A stretch of DNA of 11,396 nt. Origin: Thermoplasmata archaeon. GTDB taxonomy: Archaea; Thermoplasmatota; Thermoplasmata; Thermoplasmatales; Thermoplasmataceae. The position numbers and the translations under genes were made by a program. Where the stretch lies: positions 1 to 11,396 of the forward strand of contig JAJZZZ010000041.1 in NCBI GenBank assembly GCA_021797265.1, given 5' to 3'. The notes beneath the pieces are model-generated. The model did no database searches. It was given only the letters and a program-made list of their open reading frames with translations, and was not told where the DNA came from. Below, piece after piece: positions 5,165 through 11,288 of this stretch (position 1 is the stretch's first letter; every line of letters begins with the position of its first letter).

Positions 5165-6622
5165 ATGTTCACAGATAAGTTCCAGCAGATAAGGGAAGCC
5201 CTCACGTATGACGACGTCCTTCTCATTCCTTCCAGGACTGCAGTCGAGCCCAGGGAAGTAAATGTATCATCAAATTTTTCCAGGCACATAAAACTCAAGG
5301 TTCCCATTGTTAGCTCTCCCATGGATACAGTCACAGAAAGCGGAATGGCAATGGCCATGGCAAAGCAGGGGGCACTGGGTATAATTCACAGAAACATAAC
5401 CATGAACCAGCAGATAGGCTTTGTCAGAAGAGTCAAAAGAGAGGAGACCATTGTAATAAGAAATGTACACACCGTATCCCCGGAAACAACCATAGATGAT
5501 CTCAGGGATATAATGAGGACAAAGAACATCGGGGGACTCCCAGTGGTATCCGGGGAGAAGCTGGTGGGCATTGTGACCCGCAGGGACCTGGATTTCGCAG
5601 GAAAGGGGAGAAACACAGTTGAGGATATAATGATCAGGAAGGTCATATCTGCCAATGACAATATACCAATTGAGGAAGCGGTGGAGATCCTGCACAAGAA
5701 CAGGATCGAGAAGCTGCCTCTGGTGGACAGGAATGGCAGGGTTGTGGGCCTCATAACCGCAAAGGACATAAGAAACAGGGAAAAATTCCCGGAAGCCAGC
5801 AGGGATGAAAACGGCCAGCTTCTTGTTGGTGCGGCTGTTGGCCCCTTTGATCTTGAAAGGGCCCAGGCGCTTGAAAAGGAGGGAGTGGATGCCATCGTTA
5901 TTGATACCGCTCACGCCCACAACGAGAATGTACTGAACTCCATCAAGAAGATGAGGAAACTGGTATCCGTGGACATAGTGGCAGGGAATATCGCCACCGC
6001 AGAGGCTGCCGAAGACCTCATATCACTTGATGTGGACGGCCTGAGAGTTGGAATAGGGCCGGGATCCATATGCACCACCAGGATCATCGCCGGAATTGGC
6101 GTTCCACAGATCACTGCCATTTCAGATGTGGCTGAGATTGCGGCCAAGCATGGCGTCCCGGTTATTGCAGATGGTGGAATCCGCTTTTCAGGGGACATAG
6201 TGAAGGCCATAGCGGCAGGTGCCGATGCCGTAATGCTTGGGTCCATATTCGCCGGAACAGAGGAGAGTCCGGGTTCAGAGATGATAATGAACGGAAGGAA
6301 ATACAAGGCTTACAGGGGGATGGGTTCACTGGGTGCCATACAGACAGGGATTTCTGATCGCTACGGAAAGATTGGATCAAACAAGTTTGTTGCAGAAGGT
6401 GTTGAGGGGGCAGTTCCATTCAAGGGAAGAGTTGATGAGGTTCTTTTCCAGCTCACGGGCGGAATGAAGTCAGGAATGGGGTATGTTGGGGCACGGGATA
6501 TCGGCGAACTCAAGACAAAGTCAAGGTTTGTAAAGATAACATCCAGTGGTCTGAGGGAGAGCCATCCACATGACATAAGGATAGTCAGTGAACCTCCAAA
6601 TTACCAGATTTATCAGGTTTAG
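5165..6622 (+). CDS. guaB: Inosine-5'-monophosphate dehydrogenase
   Basis: Oxidises IMP to XMP with NAD+, the committed step of guanine nucleotide synthesis; a cytoplasmic oligomer. The 485-aa product has every expected element: N-terminal LTYDDVLLIPSRT (13-25), substrate segment SSPMDTVTE (50-58), two CBS domains at about 95-205 (internal repeats ending GIVTRRDLD and GLITAKDIR), DTAHAHN (247-253), the catalytic and potassium loop GPGSICTTR with Cys303, DGGIR (336-340), YRGMGSLGA (383-391), the DRY of the mobile flap (398-400), and EGVEGAVPFKG (411-421). The length is normal, and the CBS module is intact, so allosteric nucleotide control is plausible. The ATG is fixed by homology and by the TATA box 26 nt upstream. 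The gene appears to be its own transcription unit, ending in a stem-loop over its stop codon. The antisense strand holds long open frames that are shadows. Confidence 0.98.
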   Translation: MFTDKFQQIREALTYDDVLLIPSRTAVEPREVNVSSNFSRHIKLKVPIVSSPMDTVTESGMAMAMAKQGALGIIHRNITMNQQIGFVRRVKREETIVIRNVHTVSPETTIDDLRDIMRTKNIGGLPVVSGEKLVGIVTRRDLDFAGKGRNTVEDIMIRKVISANDNIPIEEAVEILHKNRIEKLPLVDRNGRVVGLITAKDIRNREKFPEASRDENGQLLVGAAVGPFDLERAQALEKEGVDAIVIDTAHAHNENVLNSIKKMRKLVSVDIVAGNIATAEAAEDLISLDVDGLRVGIGPGSICTTRIIAGIGVPQITAISDVAEIAAKHGVPVIADGGIRFSGDIVKAIAAGADAVMLGSIFAGTEESPGSEMIMNGRKYKAYRGMGSLGAIQTGISDRYGKIGSNKFVAEGVEGAVPFKGRVDEVLFQLTGGMKSGMGYVGARDIGELKTKSRFVKITSSGLRESHPHDIRIVSEPPNYQIYQV

Positions 6623-6646
6623 ATGGAACTAAACCCCCTTCCATCT
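6621..6646 (+). terminator. Stem-loop over the guaB stop codon
   Basis: AGATGGAA (6621-6628) pairs perfectly with TTCCATCT (6639-6646) over 8 bp around the 10-nt loop CTAAACCCCC, followed by a T-rich run (GTTTATATT) that is also the next gene's TATA box. The left arm uses the last two bases of the guaB TAG. It could terminate or stabilise the guaB mRNA. Archaeal terminators depend mainly on T tracts, so the termination role is uncertain. Confidence 0.4.
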
Positions 6647-6647
6647 G

Positions 6648-6655
6648 TTTATATT
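6648..6655 (+). promoter_or_regulatory. TATA box of the surface-protein gene
   Basis: TTTATATT is an excellent box A centred 25 nt before the ATG at 6677. It lies two bases after the guaB hairpin, so termination of guaB and initiation of the next gene are packed into about 60 nt. Confidence 0.6.
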
Positions 6656-6676
6656 CCAGAATTCAATTAACTTAGG

Positions 6677-7534
6677 ATGATGAAAAGACCAGTGGCTATT
6701 GCTGCACTGGCTGTGATTGCCGTGGCAATCCTCCTGGTGCCATCTGTGAACGCAACTTCCGTCACAGTCATGCTGAATCCGAAGAACGATAGTGCAACTG
6801 TAAATGCCTATTTCAATTCGACACTCACAGTAAATGTTTCAGATTCATCTGTTTTCCTGTCAACCCTGATGACTCATATATCAGGAATAATGGCGGGAAA
6901 TTCTTCATATCATGGATATATTTCCGATCATTCATTGTCTTTCCTTGCGGTGAACACTTCCCTTCAGGAAAGGGACAATAAAGCTGTGCTGCAGAATCTA
7001 TCATACAACTTAGTCAATACAGTATCGAACTCAACTACAGGCAAATATAAGGTAATGGTTATCCACACTTCTGCAGAACTGGCAATGAACATCAGCGGGA
7101 TTTTTAACAATGACAGCGCAAACCTCTCATGGAGGTCATTCCAGGTCACAAGTGGTCTAAAGCTGGGGGGAAGTTACAGTGGTATCGTGAGTGTCAACAA
7201 TAGCATTGTGAACGTATTCAACCTCTCTGCCTTCCAGGTCTCCCTGACAAAGTGGAACAGAACATACGATGCGGCAACAAATACAACGACCTTCAGTTAC
7301 AATGCTGGAACAACTGGAAACTATTCATGGACGTTTGTTGGTGGAAGCGTAAATGTATCCTTGATTATTGACCCATCCTATACAATCTCAACTCCCGGAT
7401 ATGCCATAACATCATCAAACAACATTAATCTCACATCTCCCCCTAAGTCATCTTCAGTGGCTTACTACGTTATCGCCACAATACTGGTAATCGCTGCAGT
7501 TGTATCATTCTATTTTGCTAGGAGAAGGCTCTGA
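6677..7534 (+). CDS. Predicted N-glycosylated, membrane-anchored surface protein of unknown function
   Basis: Not recognised at family level. The 285-aa product starts with a basic n-region (MMKRP) and a hydrophobic core to about residue 23, a typical signal peptide ending near SVNA. A polar, cysteine-free ectodomain of about 235 residues follows. Residues 260-280 (VAYYVIATILVIAAVVSFYF) are a transmembrane helix closed by ARRRL, a stop-transfer tail, so the topology is type I with the bulk outside. The ectodomain has 18 N-x-S/T sequons (first N25, last N251), about one per 13 residues, with Ser/Thr/Asn-rich beta-strand-like sequence. Such density is known from surface glycoproteins of acidophilic archaea that lack a rigid wall. 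It has its own promoter, so no link to guaB is implied. Function could be structural, adhesive or receptor-like. A second ATG at 6680 is also possible. Confidence 0.8.
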   Translation: MMKRPVAIAALAVIAVAILLVPSVNATSVTVMLNPKNDSATVNAYFNSTLTVNVSDSSVFLSTLMTHISGIMAGNSSYHGYISDHSLSFLAVNTSLQERDNKAVLQNLSYNLVNTVSNSTTGKYKVMVIHTSAELAMNISGIFNNDSANLSWRSFQVTSGLKLGGSYSGIVSVNNSIVNVFNLSAFQVSLTKWNRTYDAATNTTTFSYNAGTTGNYSWTFVGGSVNVSLIIDPSYTISTPGYAITSSNNINLTSPPKSSSVAYYVIATILVIAAVVSFYFARRRL

Positions 7535-7580
7535 TCCTTCTCACATTATTTATGACCTAATGTTCCGAAGCCAGAAGGAT
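7534..7580. terminator. Nested hairpin at the convergent ends of the surface-protein gene and udg
   Basis: Outer arms ATCCTTCT (7534-7541) and AGAAGGAT (7573-7580) enclose inner arms ACATTA (7543-7548) and TAATGT (7558-7563). The element lies directly after the TGA of the plus-strand gene, in the 89-nt gap before the udg 3' end. Position and symmetry suggest a transcript-end structure. There is no long T tract, so termination is inferred. Confidence 0.35.
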
Positions 7581-7602
7581 ATCAGTTGATGGCGGATGCA
7601 CG

Positions 7603-7618
7603 ATGGGGATATACCCAT
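7603..7618. terminator. Short hairpin before the udg 3' end
   Basis: ATGGG (7603-7607) and CCCAT (7614-7618) pair around the loop GATATA, just beyond the udg stop as read on the minus strand. It may mark the 3' end of udg mRNA. Five base pairs is weak evidence. Confidence 0.25.
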
Positions 7619-7623
7619 AACAT

Positions 7624-8241
7624 TCAGTAAAACACCTTCACGGAGTGCAGTTCAAGAACACTGTTGCTGATGCCGTCCTGTATGTCATTCATGAGGCGGA
7701 AAATCCTTGCGAAGTTGTCCTTGAATCTTTCCATCCTTTTTGGATTCCGCAATATGGCTGCCGGGTGGTACTGCGGGGCAAGTATATGCCCTGAAAGATA
7801 CATGAAGCGCCCCTCAACCTCAGAAACCTTTCCCAGGTTTGATCCCAAAATCAGTGATACAGATTTAAGGGCAGTGTTACCCATTGGCACCATGATGCGG
7901 GGTCTCAGTGCAGTAATTTCTCTCTTCAGATAATCTGAACATTGCCTTATTTCTCCCATCTTCGGTGATTTTCCTATCATTGGTCTGCATCTCACAGAAT
8001 TTGTTATGTACAGATCATGTGGGAGAATCCCGGCATATTCAAGTGCCCTGTTCAAAAGCTGCCCACTCCTGCCCACAAATGGTTTTCCAACCTCATCCTC
8101 CCTTGCTCCAGGCGCTTCACCAATTATCATTATGCGGGGTGAATCACTGCCAAAGCCGCAAACAGCATTCTTCCTGGAAAGGTAAAGATCACATTTCTTG
8201 CACATTGATATCTCAGAGCAAAGCTCACGTAGTTCCTGCAT
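7624..8241 (-). CDS. udg: Family-4 uracil-DNA glycosylase (4Fe-4S type)
   Basis: Excises uracil produced by cytosine deamination in DNA, the first step of base-excision repair and important at high temperature. The 205-aa product has the four iron-sulfur cysteines of the family: C14 and C17 (MCKKCDL), C85 (NSVRCRP) and C101 (RQCSDYL). Motif A is GEAPGAREDEVGKPFVGRSGQLL (41-63, uracil pocket and catalytic region) and motif B is YHPAAILRNP (158-167, His159). The usual NRxP after CRP is altered (PMIGKSPKMGE), but its spacing to C101 is kept. Length is typical. The ATG start has a TATA box about 29 nt upstream. The eamA gene ends 69 nt upstream on the same strand, but the promoter suggests separate transcription. 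Confidence 0.96.
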   Translation of the reverse strand: MQELRELCSEISMCKKCDLYLSRKNAVCGFGSDSPRIMIIGEAPGAREDEVGKPFVGRSGQLLNRALEYAGILPHDLYITNSVRCRPMIGKSPKMGEIRQCSDYLKREITALRPRIMVPMGNTALKSVSLILGSNLGKVSEVEGRFMYLSGHILAPQYHPAAILRNPKRMERFKDNFARIFRLMNDIQDGISNSVLELHSVKVFY

Positions 8242-8265
8242 CTTCAGGACTTCATGGAGAGGAAC

Positions 8266-8274
8266 CTATAAAAC
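8266..8274 (-). promoter_or_regulatory. TATA box of udg
   Basis: The minus strand reads GTTTTATAG, centred about 29 nt before the udg ATG. This predicts a start site within a few nucleotides of the ATG, and places an independent promoter in the gap after eamA. Confidence 0.55.
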
Positions 8275-8310
8275 TCTTCAGCGCACAACTCTGATTGTGG
8301 CAGTCCAGAA

Positions 8311-9216
8311 TCAGACCTCTTCACTGGTGGCCTCTGCTATTTTTTCATTGCGGGCTGATCTGCTTTTCCAGGAACTCAGGAATATTCCAACGCCAATGAG
8401 CGCAAAACCGCCATACGTGAACAGCGTGTTATTTTCCTTGAGTATGAAATAGCTGAAAACTATGGACATGGCTGGAACCGTGAAGAAAAATGCGGAAATC
8501 TCAGACACGGAATACTTTGTGTAAAGCCTCATGTAAATCCAGTAAGCCACCGATGTGCTGAGAGCCCCCATGTATATCATTATTATGAGGAACTGGGGCG
8601 TCAGCCTTGAAAAGTTCACCAGATGAAGCGGGAAAACCAATGCTGCAACAATTGGAAGGGCGTATAGAAACTGCAGGGAATTCACCGTCATGCTCCCCAC
8701 CTCCAGGAGGTATTTTCGGAAGAAAATTGTCGCCAGTGACCAGCTGAGAGCAGCCAGAATGAGAAGCACAAGACCAAGTCCTGGTTTTATGAATAGCTGC
8801 TGAATGAAGATAAATATGAGCCCGGCAAAACCCACAGCTGTTCCGATGATCCTTGCCTTGGTGAGTTTCTCCCCCAGCAGCACTGCCGACAATGCGATGG
8901 TGATTACCGGATATGAATAAATCACGATTGATGAAAGTGCAGAACTCTCGGTGGATTCCCCAACAAACCAGAAGCCCATGAAAAATATCAGGTTGAGAAG
9001 GGAGAAAACCAGGATTTTCATGTTTGTGGCAAAGTCCCGTGGAATATGGATTCCCTTCCTGAAAATTATGAATGATGCTATGGCCGCAAAGAGAATTCGG
9101 AAAAACAGGAGTGACAATGATGACTGGTAAACAATGGCGAATTTCACAAGTGGGTAATTCAGGGCCCAGAATGAGGCCATTGCTATGAAAGTTCCAGCAT
9201 CCTCTGCCTTGGACAC
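8311..9216 (-). CDS. EamA/DMT-superfamily permease
   Basis: Inner-membrane transporter of the drug/metabolite family; substrate not predictable (members export amino acids, cofactors or toxic compounds). The 301-aa product has about ten hydrophobic segments in two homologous halves, each an EamA domain. Visible markers are MASFWALNYPLVKFA in helix 1, the end of the first half PVITIALSAVLLGEKLTKARIIGTAVGFAGL, the second-half opening LAALSWSLATIFFRKY, and VPAMSIVFSYFILKEN before GGFALIGVGIFLSSW. The C-terminal tail is charged (SRSARNEKIAEATSEE) and should be cytoplasmic. The start is GTG at 9216, supported by a TATA box 23 nt upstream; the next in-frame ATG would remove part of helix 1. It is divergent from polB, with a perfect 7-bp dyad over its promoter. 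Confidence 0.93.
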   Translation of the reverse strand: MSKAEDAGTFIAMASFWALNYPLVKFAIVYQSSLSLLFFRILFAAIASFIIFRKGIHIPRDFATNMKILVFSLLNLIFFMGFWFVGESTESSALSSIVIYSYPVITIALSAVLLGEKLTKARIIGTAVGFAGLIFIFIQQLFIKPGLGLVLLILAALSWSLATIFFRKYLLEVGSMTVNSLQFLYALPIVAALVFPLHLVNFSRLTPQFLIIMIYMGALSTSVAYWIYMRLYTKYSVSEISAFFFTVPAMSIVFSYFILKENNTLFTYGGFALIGVGIFLSSWKSRSARNEKIAEATSEEV

Positions 9217-9233
9217 GCTATGTGCATTAACTG

Positions 9234-9252
9234 CAATAATAAATCATTATTG
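9234..9252. promoter_or_regulatory. Perfect dyad overlapping the eamA TATA box
   Basis: CAATAATAAATCATTATTG consists of the 7-bp arms CAATAAT and ATTATTG around AAATC. Read on the minus strand it contains TTTATTATT, centred 23 nt before the eamA GTG, so the TATA box lies within the dyad. A dimeric winged-helix regulator bound here would occlude TBP. Its AT-richness makes chance symmetry possible. Confidence 0.45.
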
Positions 9253-9283
9253 TGCGCGTAGAGTAACAAGATGACACTAAAGG

Positions 9284-9294
9284 GTTAAGTAAAC
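9284..9294 (+). promoter_or_regulatory. TATA box of polB (DP1)
   Basis: GTTAAGTAAAC is centred 24 nt before the ATG at 9313 but only 15 nt before the in-frame TTG at 9304. This is the main reason to choose the ATG as the start: transcription would begin near 9313, after the TTG. Confidence 0.5.
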
Positions 9295-9312
9295 TAGGAC
9301 TATTTGGCAACC

Positions 9313-10725
9313 ATGCCGGATCAGCTTTTCAGCGACAGAGTCTCGATCCTGGAGTATTTCCACAAGCATGGAATTCTTGTCTCGCCGCAGGCGCTGAACA
9401 TCATACTGGAAAGGAGCATGGGATCTCTCATACCAAGGCTCCTGTCCCAGGAGGTTGAATCAGCAGGATATATTGATGATAAAACCGTAAGAAAGCTGAT
9501 TCGCGGTGAACAGAAAACAGAGAGGATGGATTATGAGGTCAATCTTCCGGATATAAGGGTGAACAGCAATGTAGAGGACTTCCGGAAGATGTTCGTGAGC
9601 AGGTATGAGAAACTGAGGAAAATCGTATCACTTTCAGGAACCATGCGCGGATCAATGGACATAAGGACGGCAAAGAAGACATACGGTGAGGTGAAAATTG
9701 TTGGTATGGTATCCTCAGTGGATGTCACCAGAAACGGCCACAAGCGAGTACTGCTTGAAGACATGGATGACAGCATCCAGGCCATTATCATGAAGGATAA
9801 GGGGCTGTCCAATGAACTCATCCTCCAGGACGAGGTCGTAGGCGTAATAGGATCTGTCAGCCGCGGTCCAGGCGAACCTGTCCTGTTTCCAAACGAAATT
9901 GTCAGGCCGGACATACCGTATCGCGTCATAGAGGATACCGGTAAGGAGCCGGTATATGTGGCATCTCTATCGGACATTCATGTGGGTTCAAAAACATTCA
10001 GGAAGGATGATTTCCGCAGGCTGCTGAACTGGATTAAATCTTCCAGCGATGAGGCCGCAAACCTAAAATATCTGATTCTCAGCGGTGATGTCGTGGATGG
10101 CATTGGGGTTTATCCAGGCCAGGAGGACGATCTGGAACTCATAAATCCTTCTGAACAGTATGGGCAACTTGGGGAATATTTGAGCGAGATCCCGGAGGAC
10201 ATACAGATATTTATCATGCCGGGGAATCACGACGTGGTCAGGCTTGCCGAGCCTCAGCCGTATTTTACCGGAAAGCTGAAGGAAATATTTCCGGATAACG
10301 CTGTCATGCTGCCAAACCCTTTCAACCTGAAGCTGGAGGGCAAGAACGTTCTGCTTTACCATGGAATGTCCCTCAATGACATGATTGAGCTTGTTCCCGG
10401 CGCCAATTATACGTCCATAGGAAAAGCCATAGAAGAAATGCTCAAGAGAAGGCATCTTGCCCCGAAATATGGTGGTAAGACGCCTCTCATCCCGTCCCCC
10501 AATGACTATCATGTTATTGAGGAAGTCCCGGATATTTTCATAACTGGCCATATACATTCCCACTATCTGGGGAACTACAGGGGAGTTAGGTATGTGAACT
10601 CGTCAACATGGCAGTCACAGACGGACTATCAGAAGATGATGAATTTCTCCCCAAACCCATCAATAATGACAATGTTTGATCTTCACTCAAGATCTACGGT
10701 AATAAAAAATTTTGAAAAACCATGA
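9313..10725 (+). CDS. polB: DNA polymerase D small subunit (DP1, exonuclease)
   Basis: Small, proofreading subunit of the archaeal family-D replicative polymerase; it partners the large DP2 subunit, which is not in the window. The 470-aa product has an N-terminal helical region (about 1-75), an OB-fold (about 125-200, KIVGMVSSVDVT and PVLFPNEIVRPD) and a calcineurin-like phosphoesterase domain (about 215-460). The metal-binding motifs are complete: SDIHVGS (D221, H223), SGDVVDGIG (D259), MPGNHD (N305-D307), LYHGMS (H350) and TGHIHSH (H413, H415), followed by YVNSSTWQSQT. The intact motifs predict active 3'-5' exonuclease, unlike the degenerate eukaryotic B-subunits. A TTG at 9304 would add three residues, but promoter spacing favours ATG 9313. 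It is convergent with the following gene, whose stop lies 8 nt away. Confidence 0.96.
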   Translation: MPDQLFSDRVSILEYFHKHGILVSPQALNIILERSMGSLIPRLLSQEVESAGYIDDKTVRKLIRGEQKTERMDYEVNLPDIRVNSNVEDFRKMFVSRYEKLRKIVSLSGTMRGSMDIRTAKKTYGEVKIVGMVSSVDVTRNGHKRVLLEDMDDSIQAIIMKDKGLSNELILQDEVVGVIGSVSRGPGEPVLFPNEIVRPDIPYRVIEDTGKEPVYVASLSDIHVGSKTFRKDDFRRLLNWIKSSSDEAANLKYLILSGDVVDGIGVYPGQEDDLELINPSEQYGQLGEYLSEIPEDIQIFIMPGNHDVVRLAEPQPYFTGKLKEIFPDNAVMLPNPFNLKLEGKNVLLYHGMSLNDMIELVPGANYTSIGKAIEEMLKRRHLAPKYGGKTPLIPSPNDYHVIEEVPDIFITGHIHSHYLGNYRGVRYVNSSTWQSQTDYQKMMNFSPNPSIMTMFDLHSRSTVIKNFEKP

Positions 10726-10733
10726 CCAGGAAA

Positions 10734-11075
10734 TCAGAAAGTTTTCTTGATTATCTCTTCAATTTCTTTCCTGAATGTGCCCACAAAATCCGACACTGCC
10801 TCATCCTTTATGGAACTGGGTGTGCTTAAGAGTCCTATTTCAGCCGTGACCTTGGCCATCCTTGCCATGGCATCGTATTCCTTGAATTTGCTCTCCATGA
10901 ATTTTTCAAGTATGCTCATAATCTCGTTCTTGATCTCCTCATTCTGGTTTATTTTCCTCTTAAGATATTCCTTCACAAGGTCCTTGATAATCTCATGAAG
11001 GGCCTCAAAATAGAGGTCTTCCGAGGGCATTGCCTTGAAGAAGTTGCTCAGGTATCTCTCAATGTCTTCTGCCAC
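10734..11075 (-). CDS. Hypothetical all-helical protein, 113 aa
   Basis: Not recognised. The sequence has no signal peptide, membrane segment or cysteine. It is rich in Glu, Lys and Ile/Leu/Met with few Gly/Pro, suggesting four or so helices: about 3-14, a long amphipathic one at 18-65 (LYFEALHEIIKDLVKEYLKRK, then EIKNEIMSILEKFMESKF), 66-82 (YDAMARMAKVTAEIGLL) and 88-112 (KDEAVSDFVGTFRKEIEEIIKK). The heptad-like spacing suits a small oligomeric or partner-binding protein. The start is GTG at 11075: a TGA lies in frame just upstream, and a TATA box lies 25 nt before the GTG. The ordered composition, promoter and tight convergence with polB make it a likely real gene. It is divergent from eL41, and no function can be assigned. 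Confidence 0.75.
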   Translation of the reverse strand: MAEDIERYLSNFFKAMPSEDLYFEALHEIIKDLVKEYLKRKINQNEEIKNEIMSILEKFMESKFKEYDAMARMAKVTAEIGLLSTPSSIKDEAVSDFVGTFRKEIEEIIKKTF

Positions 11076-11095
11076 AGATCATCAGTCAATCTTTG

Positions 11096-11105
11096 TAAAT
11101 AAATT
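11096..11105 (-). promoter_or_regulatory. TATA box of the 113-aa gene
   Basis: The minus strand reads AATTTATTTA, centred 25 nt before the GTG start at 11075. Its spacing matches the other leaderless promoters in the window and supports the GTG assignment. Confidence 0.5.
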
Positions 11106-11192
11106 CTGCCATTCAGTATGTTTTACCGTGCGTCACAATTAATGAACAAATCCGGTTAAGGATTCAGGGCACAGAAAATACGCACTGGATGG

Positions 11193-11207
11193 TTAAAGAT
11201 AAATAAA
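11193..11207 (+). promoter_or_regulatory. Promoter of the eL41 transcript
   Basis: TTAAAGATAAATAAA is the only strong AT-rich box between the 113-aa gene and eL41. If its left half is box A, transcription starts at about 11218-11222, at or just after the ATG of the 22-codon ORF. If its right half is, transcription starts near 11228 and the eL41 mRNA has a leader of about 60 nt. Confidence 0.45.
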
Positions 11208-11217
11208 ACCATTGGAT

Positions 11218-11286
11218 ATGGAAGAACTCACTGCCTTTCAATCTAGGTTCAGTGACTACTGGATTGCAGAAATTTCAGAGGTGTAA
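11218..11286 (+). CDS. Possible 22-codon leader ORF upstream of eL41
   Basis: An ATG at 11218 opens a 22-codon frame (beginning [11 protein letters not shown], ending AEISEV) that stops with TAA two bases before the eL41 start. Its last two sense codons contain the eL41 Shine-Dalgarno sequence, so its translation would bring ribosomes to that site. The peptide has ordinary composition and I do not recognise it. Depending on the exact transcription start, the ATG may be the first codon of a leaderless mRNA or lie just outside it. It could equally be a chance ORF. Confidence 0.3.
   Translation: MEELTAFQSRFSDYWIAEISEV
11277..11283 (+). promoter_or_regulatory. Shine-Dalgarno sequence deciding the eL41 TTG start
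   Basis: AGAGGTG is complementary to the conserved 3' end of archaeal 16S rRNA and sits 5 nt before the TTG at 11289. It is one of the clearest Shine-Dalgarno sequences in the window. The internal ATG at 11328 has none. Confidence 0.55.
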
Positions 11287-11288
11287 CA

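Noticed and set aside
5270..5920. Long minus-strand open frames (up to 216 codons) across guaB
   Set aside because: They are antisense shadows of a fully conserved IMP dehydrogenase, with no motif or promoter.
9304..9312. TTG at 9304 as the polB start
   Set aside because: The TATA box is only about 15 nt upstream of the TTG but 24 nt upstream of ATG 9313, so transcription should begin after the TTG.
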